Below, one piece after another: positions 26,706 to 35,281 of a DNA stretch of 64,000 nucleotides. Both the position numbers and the translations under genes were made by a program. Under the pieces are notes generated by a model. It saw only the letters and a program-made list of their open reading frames with translations. It was not told where the DNA came from and searched no databases. The number at the start of each line of letters is the position of its first letter. Positions within the stretch are counted from its first letter, which is position 1. This stretch comes from an uncultured Clostridia bacterium (GTDB lineage: Bacteria > Bacillota > Clostridia > TANB77 > UBA1234): NCBI GenBank assembly GCA_934169745.1, contig CAKPOE010000002.1:62001-126000 (forward strand), written 5' to 3'.

Positions 26706-27302
26706 TCATATCTCTCTTCTATTCTCCATTGCTTTTGCAAGAGTAACTTCATCTGTATACTCTAAATCTCCACCAATAGGTATTCCGTGAGCAATCCTAG
26801 TTGTTTTTATATTAAAAGGTTTTACTAACTTTGAAATATACATAGCTGTTGCTTCACCTTCAACATCCGGATTTGTCGCTAAAATAAGTTCCTTTACATC
26901 GCCTGTGCCAATTCGTGTTAATAGCTCTCTGATTTTTATATCATTAGGTCCAATTCCATTTACAGGCGAGATAACACCTTGCAAAACATGATAAACACCA
27001 TTATACTCATTTGTTCTTTCTATAGGAATTATGTCCCTAACATCTTCAACAACACATATAGTTTCTTTATTTCTCTTTGCATTAGCACATATTGGACACG
27101 GATCCGTATCAGTTATATTATTACAAATAGAACAATACTTAAGATTTTTTCTAGCATCAATAATAGTGTTTGCAAAGTTCACAGCATTCTCCTCTGGAGC
27201 ATTTAAAACATAAAAAGCAAGTCTAACAGCTGTTTTATGACCAATACTAGGTAACTTTTCAAATTCCTCTATTAACTTTTCTATAGAAGCACTAAAAGCC
27301 AT
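26706..27302 (-). CDS. recR: Recombination protein RecR
   Basis: Partner of RecO/RecF that loads RecA at gaps. The 198-aa protein has the N-terminal helix-hairpin-helix (LIEEFEKLPSIGHKTAVRLAFYVL, quoted in part), the Cys4 zinc finger (CSICNNITDTDPCPIC) and the Toprim domain with ICVVEDVRDIIPIERT and GEATAMYISKLVKP. It ends the SRP RNA-dnaX-ebfC-recR cluster, a conserved Firmicutes arrangement. Confidence 0.97.
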   Translation of the reverse strand: MAFSASIEKLIEEFEKLPSIGHKTAVRLAFYVLNAPEENAVNFANTIIDARKNLKYCSICNNITDTDPCPICANAKRNKETICVVEDVRDIIPIERTNEYNGVYHVLQGVISPVNGIGPNDIKIRELLTRIGTGDVKELILATNPDVEGEATAMYISKLVKPFNIKTTRIAHGIPIGGDLEYTDEVTLAKAMENRREI

Positions 27303-27330
27303 TTCTTTCTCCTTGTCTTACATACAAATA

Positions 27331-27672
27331 TTATAACAATCCATTAAGTCCGCCAGGTACATTATATCTTCTCATTTCAGCTTCAACTAATTCTTCCGCT
27401 TTCTTTGTACCTTCCGTAATTGCTGTTAGTATCAAATCTTCTAACATCTCTACATCATTAGGGTCTACAACTTCTGGTTTTATTTTTATCCCTTTTAATA
27501 TTTTCTTACCATTCATAGTAATAGTTACAGCTCCACCGCCACTTGTTACCTCAAATTCTTTTGCTTCAATCTCTTCTTGAGTTTTCATCATATCAGCCTG
27601 CATTTTTTGTGCTTGTCTCAATAATTGATTCATATTTCCTCCCATACCTGGGTATCCTCCAAATTTAGCCAT
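27331..27672 (-). CDS. YbaB/EbfC-family nucleoid-associated protein
   Basis: A 113-aa DNA-binding protein of the YbaB/EbfC family. It has the tweezer-like coiled coil with NQLLRQAQKMQADMMKTQEE, then the beta-sheet segment VTSGGGAVTITMNGKKILKG and LEDLILTAITEGTKKAEEL. A Gly/Met-rich N-terminus (FGGYPGMGGNM) is typical for Firmicutes. Its position between dnaX and recR is conserved. Confidence 0.95.
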   Translation of the reverse strand: MAKFGGYPGMGGNMNQLLRQAQKMQADMMKTQEEIEAKEFEVTSGGGAVTITMNGKKILKGIKIKPEVVDPNDVEMLEDLILTAITEGTKKAEELVEAEMRRYNVPGGLNGLL

Positions 27673-27674
27673 TC

Positions 27675-29069
27675 TTATTCTTCCTTTCCTTTTAAATTAA
27701 CAAATTTCACTCCCACTTCTCTTCCTACAGAAGCTATCACTGCTTCTTTTATGGCCTGCTTTGATTCTTCTTTAAGAAGTGTAAGCCTTGAAAAAGCATC
27801 TATTGGTTTTTCAAATGTTATATGCACCAAACCATCTTCATTGCATACTTCAATTGACGTCTCCTCTAATTTTGTGTGCAATAATATTTTCCCGTTTTCT
27901 TTCAATTTTGTCAATACTTTTGATTTTAAATCCGACATTTGTGTATTTTGTTTTTGCATAACTTGTGTATTCGTTGAAACAGGCTCTTCAGATGGCATCG
28001 AACAAAGTTTAATTAACCCTGTCTCAAAAATAACATCTTGCTCTGTTGCCCATTTCATAGAATTTGAAAGTAAAGACAAATCCTCAATCAATTTTATAAG
28101 TTTTCCTTTGTTGGTTTTTGCAAGTATATTTTTTAACTTTTCTAACTCTTCATCCTTATACAACTCACATTCTCTGCACGTTGATATAACTAATAAATCA
28201 CGAGTGATTTTAATTAACTCCCATAAAAATACATTTAAATCTTTTCCTTCTGAGATCATTTTTCCACTACAATTTAGAACTTCGTCCACATCATTACTTA
28301 CAAGTGCATCTATCATCTCTGTTAAGTATTCAAATTCTGGAATTCCAGCAAGCTCCCTAACTTTTGTTTCTGTGATCTTTTCAGTTCCCTCTGCAATACA
28401 TCTATCTAATATACTTATCGCGTCTCTCATCGCCCCATCAGCAAGTGAAGCAATTAATCTAAGTGCATTATCTTCTATATCCACTTTTGTTTCGTCACAA
28501 ATATATTTCAATCGTTTTATAATGTTTTCAATTGATAATCTTTTAAAATCAAATCTTTGACATCTCGAAAGAATTGTAGTTGGAAGTTTTTGAGGCTCTG
28601 TAGTCGCTAAAATGAAAATTACATGAGCTGGTGGTTCTTCCAATGTTTTTAGCAAAGCATTAAATGCTCCCGTAGAAAGCATATGAACTTCGTCAATTAT
28701 GTATACTCTATATTTTGCAGCCGTTGGAATAAATTCTACTTCTTCACGAATATCTCTTATATTATCTACACCATTGTTTGAAGCAGCATCCATCTCCGTG
28801 ATATCAACTAAACTTCCATCAAGTGCAGATTTGCACATTTCACATTCATTGCATGGCTCTCCATCAACAGGATGCTCACAATTTACAGCTCTTGCTAAAA
28901 TTTTAGCAGTTGATGTTTTTCCACTTCCTCGTCCACCACTAAATAAATAAGCATGTCCAACACGATTGTTTTGAATTTGATTTTTTAAAGTTTGAACTAT
29001 ATGCTCCTGACCCACAACTTCTGAGAAAGTCTTTGGTCTAAATTTTCTATACAAAGCTATATATGCCAT
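27675..29069 (-). CDS. dnaX: DNA polymerase III subunit gamma/tau
   Basis: Clamp-loader ATPase. The 464-aa protein starts MAYIALYRKFRPKTFSEVVG and has Walker A GGRGSGKTSTAKILA, the Cys4 zinc site CEHPVDGEPCNECEMC, Walker B DEVHMLSTGAFNALLKTLEE and sensor 1 ILATTEPQKLPTTILSRCQR. Domain III follows. The C-terminal extension is short compared with typical tau subunits (550 aa or more). The ORF extends 20 codons upstream, but ATG 29069 has GGGAGGA and is the conserved start. Downstream of the SRP RNA gene. Confidence 0.95.
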   Translation of the reverse strand: MAYIALYRKFRPKTFSEVVGQEHIVQTLKNQIQNNRVGHAYLFSGGRGSGKTSTAKILARAVNCEHPVDGEPCNECEMCKSALDGSLVDITEMDAASNNGVDNIRDIREEVEFIPTAAKYRVYIIDEVHMLSTGAFNALLKTLEEPPAHVIFILATTEPQKLPTTILSRCQRFDFKRLSIENIIKRLKYICDETKVDIEDNALRLIASLADGAMRDAISILDRCIAEGTEKITETKVRELAGIPEFEYLTEMIDALVSNDVDEVLNCSGKMISEGKDLNVFLWELIKITRDLLVISTCRECELYKDEELEKLKNILAKTNKGKLIKLIEDLSLLSNSMKWATEQDVIFETGLIKLCSMPSEEPVSTNTQVMQKQNTQMSDLKSKVLTKLKENGKILLHTKLEETSIEVCNEDGLVHITFEKPIDAFSRLTLLKEESKQAIKEAVIASVGREVGVKFVNLKGKEE

Positions 29070-29135
29070 ATAGACAGTCCTCCCACATAAAAAAGTTTTA
29101 GTTTCTATTATACGTACACTTCTATTCAAAATTAT

Positions 29136-29280
29136 TAACCGTAGGGGTCGCCGCCCTACAATGTTTATTTATGACTTTCACATATACAGTAATTTGTTTG
29201 CTAATTTTAGTCAATCGGTGCAGTACGGTGCCCACATCTTACAACGCCTCAGCATCATTTGTTACTTTTCAATAAAAAAG
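29136..29280. other. Intergenic stretch between dnaX and SRP RNA
   Basis: About 145 bases without a gene. It holds a GC-rich inverted pair (GTAGGG at 29142-29147 and CCCTAC at 29153-29158) that stands out from the AT-rich surroundings and may be the remnant of a small repeat. The U tract ending the SRP RNA is at its right edge. Nothing else is recognised. Confidence 0.35.
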
Positions 29281-29405
29281 TACCGCAAGATACACTTATA
29301 GGAATGACGATGCACAAGACTTAGGCTATTTATCGCTGCTTCCTTCCGGACCTGACGAGGTTCATAACTAGCCCTTGCCTCGTCACTCCTATAAATGTAC
29401 CTTAC
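29281..29405 (-). ncRNA. ffs: Signal recognition particle RNA, small bacterial type
   Basis: The minus strand contains the invariant SRP RNA apical motif GTCAGGTCCGGAAGGAAGCA (about 29338-29357). The two sides pair as one long rod: GTACATTTATAGGAGTGACG at the 5' side and CGTCATTCCTATAAGTGTAT at the 3' side. The 3' end is followed by a U6 tract that can terminate transcription. At about 125 nt it lacks the Alu domain of the 270-nt Bacillus scRNA. It lies just upstream of dnaX, the usual Firmicutes position. Ends are set from the helix and promoter and may be off by a few bases. Confidence 0.9.
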
Positions 29406-29411
29406 GGTATG

Positions 29412-29440
29412 ATTATATACTCAAGCGAAGTGAAAATCAA
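29412..29440 (-). promoter_or_regulatory. Promoter of the SRP RNA gene
   Basis: Minus-strand TTGATT (29435-29440), 17-base spacer, TATAAT (29412-29417), about 7 bases before the deduced RNA 5' end. Confidence 0.8.
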
Positions 29441-29498
29441 GAATTTTCAACTTTCCTACACAGTTTAACACGACAATTGAAAAAAGTCAAACAAAAGC

Positions 29499-30638
29499 TT
29501 ATTTTTTCTTGCCGAATTTAGTTTTTATAACATTCCAAACTCTCTTAATTTTGTTAATTATTCCATTTTGATACGCTACCATACTTACTTTATCTTTCTT
29601 CTTATCCATATAGTCTATATAGAACTCTCTAGCATCAAGTGGAGTAACAATTATAGAGTCATCAATATAAAACACACCTTGCGAATCAAAAGTAATTTTT
29701 AAGGTATATTTACTTTCTCTAGCTATTGTTATTATCCAATCTATTAAATCTTTATTTTCCACCACATTTAAATATTGATCTACATTACTCGTAAATTGCT
29801 TCATTATTTCTGGTGATACTTTTTTATTATAAACTTCACTTACAATATCTTTTTTATCTTCACTATTAACAACATTTCTAAAAAATTGGTACGTATCTAA
29901 CAAATGCGCCTGAAAACCTTTTGCTGTTTCCTCATTTGAAATATTAATGTTGGTATTCTCAATCGTAATACAATTATCTTTAACAATAAAATTAATATCA
30001 AAATATGTTAGCATTGTACTCAATGTTGCAATCATTCTTTTATCTTTTCCAAGTTCTATACATGATTCAAAATTCTCCAAGAAATTTTTTTCATTCAGTT
30101 TTAAATTGGTGAACAAGTCATATGCCTCGAATATTTTCTCATATATTTCTTTTGACTCTTCAATATTATTTATTTCATAATTTATAGGTTCAAGAACAAA
30201 CTTGTTTTCATCAATATGCTTTAAATAAATGCCACACTTTCTAAATTTATTATATTTTAATAATTCTTTTATATAATTTTTATCTGGAATATATTGTGCA
30301 TCAAAGTTGTATGGAACTTTTTCTTTTGTAATCAAATATCTAACATATTCGTTCATAATTCTATCATCAGCATTCACAATATATCTTTTTCCATCTGTAT
30401 TTTTGAAATAGAATTTTAATAAAGGCTTAGAAAGTTTTTCTAACAAAATATCATAACTTAAAACATCTGCTGGCAATTTTGCTTTATATAACAATATATA
30501 TACATCCATCCACCTAGGTTCATTATAATTGTTATCTAAAATCATTTTTAAATTTGAAAAATCTAAAGAGACAAATTCATGATTTATTAGGTTTGAAATT
30601 CTTCTCTTTTCTTCTTTTAATAACTTATCATATTCCAT
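29499..30638 (-). CDS. Hypothetical protein, 379 aa
   Basis: A soluble protein of unknown family, rich in Asn, Lys, Ile and Tyr, without signal peptide or membrane helix. The C-terminus is strongly basic (NKIKRVWNVIKTKFGKKK). No catalytic motif is seen. Start ATG 30638 follows GGTGGTG. A probable promoter (TTGCTA, 16 bases, TATATT) lies in the AT-rich leader. It is divergent from the H1-like gene, with a shared 300-base intergenic region. Confidence 0.55.
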   Translation of the reverse strand: MEYDKLLKEEKRRISNLINHEFVSLDFSNLKMILDNNYNEPRWMDVYILLYKAKLPADVLSYDILLEKLSKPLLKFYFKNTDGKRYIVNADDRIMNEYVRYLITKEKVPYNFDAQYIPDKNYIKELLKYNKFRKCGIYLKHIDENKFVLEPINYEINNIEESKEIYEKIFEAYDLFTNLKLNEKNFLENFESCIELGKDKRMIATLSTMLTYFDINFIVKDNCITIENTNINISNEETAKGFQAHLLDTYQFFRNVVNSEDKKDIVSEVYNKKVSPEIMKQFTSNVDQYLNVVENKDLIDWIITIARESKYTLKITFDSQGVFYIDDSIIVTPLDAREFYIDYMDKKKDKVSMVAYQNGIINKIKRVWNVIKTKFGKKK

Positions 30639-30779
30639 ACACTCACCACCTTTGATTTCATTATAATATAATAGTTTTTAAAATACTAGCAATTTTGTTA
30701 TAATTTTTCAAAAACTTTTACATTCTTTTTACAATTCTTGTAATCATTGATATCACAGTGTTATCAGCTTTTGTACAAG

Positions 30780-30799
30780 ATAGTTAGTATGCTAACTAT
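30780..30799. promoter_or_regulatory. Palindromic operator-like site resembling the MarR-operon site
   Basis: ATAGTTAGTATGCTAACTAT is a near-perfect 20-bp palindrome. It matches 17 of 20 bases of the palindrome overlapping the marR-ABC promoter 4.4 kb away (35220-35231 core, read on the minus strand). A site for the same MarR-type repressor is inferred. Confidence 0.5.
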
Positions 30800-30830
30800 G
30801 GCTATTTTACAAAAAATTTTCAATAAACTA

Positions 30831-30859
30831 TTGCAAAAGATGTTGAAATTAGTTATATT
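30831..30859 (+). promoter_or_regulatory. Promoter of the H1-like gene
   Basis: TTGCAA (30831-30836), 17-base spacer, TATATT (30854-30859), about 77 bases before the ATG. Confidence 0.55.
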
Positions 30860-30935
30860 TTAATTGTAGTTATTAAAAAAGATTATTTTAAAACTTTCAA
30901 AAAAAGTTTTTTACAAAAGAAGGGGGGGCAATAAA

Positions 30936-31217
30936 ATGCCAGTAGCAAAGAAAGTTGCAGCTAAACCAGCTGCTAAAAAACCAGTAGCTAAAAAGGTTGC
31001 TGCTAAACCAGCTGCTAAAAAACCAGTAGCTAAAAAGGTTGCTGCTAAACCAGCTGCTAAAAAAACAGTAGCTAAAAAAGTTGCTGCTAAACCAGCTGCT
31101 AAAAAAACAGTAGCTAAGAAAGTTGCTGCTAAGAAGCCAATAGCTAAAAAAGTTGCTGCTAAAAAGCCAGTAGCTAAAAAAGCTGTTGCTAAAAAACCAG
31201 TTGCTAAAAAGAAATAG
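30936..31217 (+). CDS. Lys/Ala-repeat histone H1-like protein
   Basis: A 93-aa protein made almost only of Lys, Ala, Pro and Val. After MPVAKKVAA come four tandem 14-residue repeats of the type KPAAKKPVAKKVAA, then shorter KKPVAKK units. The composition and PAKK/VAKK repeats match the C-terminal tails of eukaryotic H1 and bacterial H1-like proteins (for example Chlamydia HctB or AlgP type), so non-specific DNA or RNA binding is likely. A very strong ribosome site (AAGAAGGGGGGG) precedes the ATG, suggesting high expression. A terminator follows. The repeat length probably varies between strains. Confidence 0.8.
   Translation: MPVAKKVAAKPAAKKPVAKKVAAKPAAKKPVAKKVAAKPAAKKTVAKKVAAKPAAKKTVAKKVAAKKPIAKKVAAKKPVAKKAVAKKPVAKKK
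30963..31130 (+). repeat. Four tandem 42-bp coding repeats
   Basis: Four near-identical 42-bp units encoding KPAAKK(P/T)VAKKVAA. Units 1-2 differ from 3-4 mainly by Pro-to-Thr codon changes and wobble bases. Such repeats are prone to slippage and copy-number change. Confidence 0.88.
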
Positions 31218-31223
31218 TTAGCA

Positions 31224-31251
31224 AAAAGCTGTCTCCTATGAGACAGCTTTT
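31224..31251. terminator. Bidirectional terminator between the H1-like gene and the ABC exporter
   Basis: Perfect 12-bp stem AAAAGCTGTCTC / GAGACAGCTTTT with a four-base loop and T-rich flanks, between convergent genes. Confidence 0.9.
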
Positions 31252-31255
31252 CTTT

Positions 31256-33046
31256 TTAATCTTGTAATCCAGTGTATAGTCTATAATATCTTCCCTCTTT
31301 TTCCATCAATTCTTTATGAGTTCCAAACTCAACAACCTCACCATTGTCTATCACTATAATTTTATCTGCATTACGTATTGTTGAAAGTCTATGTGCTATA
31401 ACAAAGCTTGTTCTTCCTTTCATCAATTCAAGCATTGCTTGTTGAATTTTTACTTCTGTTCTTGTATCAACATTACTTGTTGCTTCATCAAGAATTAATA
31501 TCTTGGGTTGATTTATAAACACTCTTGCAATATTTAATAATTGCTTTTGTCCGATGCTTAAATTGCTTCCATCTTCATTTAGTTTTGTATCATAGCCATC
31601 ATGCAAATGGTTTATAAATTCATCTGCATTTGCCCTTTGAGCTGCAAGTTTAACTTCTTCATCTGTAGCGTCTAACTTTCCATATAGAATATTATATTTT
31701 ACACTTTCAGCAAACAATACTGTATCTTGTAAAACCATTCCAATCGCTTCTCTAAGAGATTTTCTATCTATATCTTTGATATCGTTTCCATCTATAGTTA
31801 TTTTTCCTTTATTTACATCATAAAAACGAGTAAGCAAATTTACTATTGTTGTTTTTCCTGCACCAGTTGGTCCAACCAATGCTATAACTTCGCCCTTTTT
31901 AGCATCTATATTAATGTTTTTTAATATTGGTTTTCCTTCTTCGTATGAAAAGTATACGCCATCTAATTTCACATTTCCATCAACTTTATCTAGTTTTACT
32001 TTATTGCTATCATCTTCCATTTCCTCTTTTTCATCAATTATTTCAAAACATCTTTCAGCACTTGCCAATCCCAACTGGATAGAACTAAATTGATTTGCTA
32101 TCTGATTAATTGGTTGTCCAAAATGCCTTGCAAATTTTGTGAAAGTAGTGAAATCGCCTATCGAAATTTTTCCTCTTACTCCAAGTATGCCTGCAATTAT
32201 AACTGTGACAGCATATGTAATTCCATTCAAGTTTCTTGCAAGTGGCATTACTAGTCCAGCAAAAGCCTCAGCTTTTATTCCAACTTTTCTATAACTATCA
32301 TTTATTTCCACAAATTCATTTACGCTTTTTTCTTCCATCTCAAAAGCTTTTACAACATATTGTCCAGAAATTCTTTCTTCTATAAAACCATTTATTTTTC
32401 CAAGCTCTTCTTGTTGCGCCATAAATTGCTTTCTATTAATTTTAGATACCTTTGAGGTAATAAATACTATAACTGGTATAGCAAGCAAATTCAAAACTGT
32501 TAATGCTGGGCTAACTACCAACATTGCAATTGTCACACCAACAAATGTTATTATCCCTGAAAATATATCTACAATGCTTCCAGATAACACATCTGTAACA
32601 TTTTGAAGGTCATTTGTAATTCTACTCATTAGTTCACCGTGCGAATGTGTGTCGTAAAACTTAATAGGAAGTTTTACAAGTTTATTAAACACATCTTTTC
32701 TAAGTTCTCTAACTGTAATTTGAGCCATCTTTACCATTATTCTATTTTGTATTAGTGTAATCAACGAGTTAATTATTGCTAATGCAATCATTACACCAAT
32801 CATTATTAAAAGGCCATTCCAATCTTTCGGAATAATATAATCATCAATTATTGGCTTCAATATTGAAGTAGATAATATGCTAGCAACACTACTAATAATT
32901 ACGAGTATAAAAACAATTATTAAACGAACTTTATTTTGTTCAATGTACTTCCAAAGTCTTTTTATTGTTCCTTTTGTGTCTTTTGCTTTTTCAACACTTC
33001 TTTTACCTTTACCTGGGCCAAAGCCTCCATTTCGCGCTGCATTCAT
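31256..33046 (-). CDS. ABC exporter half-transporter, consensus ATPase site subunit
   Basis: A 596-aa fusion of a six-helix type IV transmembrane domain (about residues 35-330) and an ABC ATPase. Walker A GPTGAGKTTIVNLL, signature NLSIGQKQLLNIAR (LSGGQ altered to LSIGQ), and Walker B ILILDEATSNVD with the catalytic Glu. It overlaps the upstream half-transporter by one base (TAATG). Together they form a heterodimeric multidrug- or lipid-type exporter like BmrC/BmrD or LmrC/D. The substrate is unknown. A MarR gene heads the operon. Confidence 0.9.
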   Translation of the reverse strand: MNAARNGGFGPGKGKRSVEKAKDTKGTIKRLWKYIEQNKVRLIIVFILVIISSVASILSTSILKPIIDDYIIPKDWNGLLIMIGVMIALAIINSLITLIQNRIMVKMAQITVRELRKDVFNKLVKLPIKFYDTHSHGELMSRITNDLQNVTDVLSGSIVDIFSGIITFVGVTIAMLVVSPALTVLNLLAIPVIVFITSKVSKINRKQFMAQQEELGKINGFIEERISGQYVVKAFEMEEKSVNEFVEINDSYRKVGIKAEAFAGLVMPLARNLNGITYAVTVIIAGILGVRGKISIGDFTTFTKFARHFGQPINQIANQFSSIQLGLASAERCFEIIDEKEEMEDDSNKVKLDKVDGNVKLDGVYFSYEEGKPILKNINIDAKKGEVIALVGPTGAGKTTIVNLLTRFYDVNKGKITIDGNDIKDIDRKSLREAIGMVLQDTVLFAESVKYNILYGKLDATDEEVKLAAQRANADEFINHLHDGYDTKLNEDGSNLSIGQKQLLNIARVFINQPKILILDEATSNVDTRTEVKIQQAMLELMKGRTSFVIAHRLSTIRNADKIIVIDNGEVVEFGTHKELMEKEGRYYRLYTGLQD

Positions 33047-34761
33047 TATTCAGTCACCTCCATTTGCGAATTATAAATTTCTTTATAAACCTCATTTGTT
33101 TTAATAAGTTCATCATGTGTTCCAAAACCTACTATTTTGGTTTTATCTAAAACAAGGATTTTATCTGCATTTTTTGCAGTATTTATTCTTTGTGCAATCA
33201 TAACAACAGTTGTATCTTTCATTTTTTCTTTTAATGCATTGCGAAGTTTATTTTCAGTAGCCGTATCCAAAGCACTCATACTATCATCAAGAATTAATAT
33301 CTTCGGCTTCTTAACAATAGCTCTGGCAACACATAATCTTTGTTTTTGACCACCAGAAAAGTTAGCTCCTCTTTGCTCCACTCTTGTATTGTATCCGTCC
33401 GGCAGAGCTCTTATAAAGCTACCTATTTGAGCTATATCACAAGCTTCATTTATCTCTTCATCAGTTGCATCTTCTTTTCCCCATCTAATATTTTCAGCAA
33501 CAGTTCCAGAGAAAAGAATATTTTTTTGTAATACCATGCCTATATCTTTTCTTAAATTTTTCAAATCATATTGCTTAACATTAATGTCATCAATCAAAAC
33601 TTCACCTTCAGATACATCAAACATTCTTGGTATCAAATTTATTATACTTGTTTTTCCACTACCAGTTGCACCTAATATTGCAACACTTTCGCCAGGCTTA
33701 ATTTCAAAATTCAAGTCATTTAGTATATATGAGCCATCTGAATCTTTATATGCAAAACAAACATTTTTAAATGTTATCTTTCCATTCTCAATTCTTTTGT
33801 CAATTGGATTTTCACCGTTTGAAACATCAGTCTTTTCATTTAAAACTTCCTTTATTCTATCAATAGATGCTTTTGATCTTGCTGCCATTAAAATGCACGC
33901 AGAAAGCATCATAAATGAGAATAATATTTGAGTTATGTACGTTATAAAAGATGTAATATCTCCAACCTCAAATCCATTTACCCCAACTAACTTAGCTCCA
34001 AACCATACAACAGCAACTATGCTTAAATTCATTACAAGCGAAATAACAGGCATAATCCATAAAACTATATTCTGTCCTTTTATAGAAACGTCCATAAGGT
34101 CTTTGTTTGCCGTTTCAAACCTATCTTCTTCTTGCTTTTCTCTGGTAAATACTTTTATAACTCTTGCTCCAACCAAATTTTCTCTTATTACAGCATTCAC
34201 TCTATCAACCTTTTTCTGAATTACATCAAAATACGGAAAACCTTTTTTTGCAATCAAAAGTGCCGCAATAATCATAATAGGAAGTGCAAAAACAATAATC
34301 GTAGCAAGCTCTTTGTTGATAGATAGAGCCATAACAATTCCACCAACAAACATTATTGGAGCTCTAACCATCATTCTCAAAGACATTTTTACCAATTGTT
34401 CAATCGCAGTAACATCATTAGTAAGCCTTGTTATAAGCGATGAAGTTTTAAATTTGTTAATATTCGAAAATGAAAATTTCTGTATATTTTTATACATATC
34501 TTTTCTTAACTCAGTACCAAATCCCTGGCCTGCTATGCTAGAGAATATTGCACACCCAACGCCACCAATAAGCATTAAAAGTGTAAGTAAAATTATTTTT
34601 AATCCAAGCTCTTGAACTATTGCTTCATTTCCAAGCACAATTCCTTCATCAATAATGCGCGCAACAAGTTTAGGTATCGTTAAATCTCCATATACTTCCA
34701 CTATCATAAGAAGTGGTGCAAGGAGAGCAGCGTACCAATATTTCTTTAAATATTTTAACAT
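33046..34761 (-). CDS. ABC exporter half-transporter, degenerate ATPase site subunit
   Basis: A 571-aa ABC exporter half with transmembrane domain (about residues 15-310) and ATPase domain: Walker A GATGSGKTSIINLI, signature NFSGGQKQRLCVAR, Walker B ILILDDSMSALD. The residue after Walker B is Asp instead of the catalytic Glu, typical of the degenerate site in heterodimeric exporters. It pairs with the downstream subunit, to which it is translationally coupled, and follows a MarR regulator gene 11 bases upstream. Confidence 0.9.
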   Translation of the reverse strand: MLKYLKKYWYAALLAPLLMIVEVYGDLTIPKLVARIIDEGIVLGNEAIVQELGLKIILLTLLMLIGGVGCAIFSSIAGQGFGTELRKDMYKNIQKFSFSNINKFKTSSLITRLTNDVTAIEQLVKMSLRMMVRAPIMFVGGIVMALSINKELATIIVFALPIMIIAALLIAKKGFPYFDVIQKKVDRVNAVIRENLVGARVIKVFTREKQEEDRFETANKDLMDVSIKGQNIVLWIMPVISLVMNLSIVAVVWFGAKLVGVNGFEVGDITSFITYITQILFSFMMLSACILMAARSKASIDRIKEVLNEKTDVSNGENPIDKRIENGKITFKNVCFAYKDSDGSYILNDLNFEIKPGESVAILGATGSGKTSIINLIPRMFDVSEGEVLIDDINVKQYDLKNLRKDIGMVLQKNILFSGTVAENIRWGKEDATDEEINEACDIAQIGSFIRALPDGYNTRVEQRGANFSGGQKQRLCVARAIVKKPKILILDDSMSALDTATENKLRNALKEKMKDTTVVMIAQRINTAKNADKILVLDKTKIVGFGTHDELIKTNEVYKEIYNSQMEVTE

Positions 34762-34772
34762 CGTCTACCCCT

Positions 34773-35189
34773 CTATTTTGATAAATTTTTTAATATCCTA
34801 CTTAAATATTCTTCAAATTGTGCTCTATCTTTTTTAGTCATACCTTTATACATTATGTCATTTGTTTCATTAATAATCCTTCTACATTGAGTAACTGCTG
34901 TCTTTCCTTCTTTCGTAATGAATATTCTCTTAAATTTTAAGTTTTCTTCGTCTATATTTCTCTCGATGTAACCGTTTCTTTCTAGCTTATCCAAACGTTC
35001 GCTCATTGAAGAATATTTTACCCCCACCAAATTTGCTAATTCTTTTTGTGTACATCCATCATTATCTTTAATTAATGTAAGTAAATGTGCTTGCCCTTTA
35101 ACAAGTTCATACTTTGCAAGTCTTTCTTCAAGACGCCCATATATTCCTTGGCCAATTTCTCTAAAATACTCCATTAAATCTTTTTCCAT
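34773..35189 (-). CDS. MarR-family transcriptional regulator
   Basis: A 138-aa winged-helix regulator. The DNA-binding domain contains GCTQKELANLVGVKYSSMSERLDKLERNGYIER (quoted as the recognition region; residues about 53-85) and the wing FKRIFITKEGKTAV. It is the first gene of the marR-ABC-ABC operon, so it likely represses the exporter until a substrate is bound. The palindrome TTAGTATACTAA covers its own promoter -10, supporting autoregulation. AGGAGG precedes ATG 35189. Confidence 0.9.
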   Translation of the reverse strand: MEKDLMEYFREIGQGIYGRLEERLAKYELVKGQAHLLTLIKDNDGCTQKELANLVGVKYSSMSERLDKLERNGYIERNIDEENLKFKRIFITKEGKTAVTQCRRIINETNDIMYKGMTKKDRAQFEEYLSRILKNLSK

Positions 35190-35219
35190 AAAAAAACCTC
35201 CTATATCAATATACGATAA

Positions 35220-35250
35220 TTAGTATACTAACCATAAGAGATTTTGTCAA
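35220..35250 (-). promoter_or_regulatory. Promoter and operator of the marR-ABC operon
   Basis: Minus-strand TTGACA (35245-35250), 17-base spacer, TATACT (35222-35227). The perfect palindrome TTAGTATACTAA (35220-35231) overlaps the -10, as expected of a MarR operator. Confidence 0.8.
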
Positions 35251-35281
35251 ATGAATTTTTTGTGAATTATTATAGCTAAAC

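Larger units (their letters stand above)
30639..30935. other. Divergent intergenic region before the H1-like gene
   Basis: A 297-base AT-rich region between divergent genes. It contains a minus-strand promoter candidate for the 379-aa protein, a 20-bp palindrome at 30780-30799, and a plus-strand promoter for the H1-like gene at 30831-30859. No ORF of note is seen. Confidence 0.5.

Noticed and set aside
27675..29069. Programmed frameshift in dnaX producing gamma and tau
   Set aside because: No A-run slippery heptamer with a downstream hairpin was seen. The product is simply a short gamma/tau protein.
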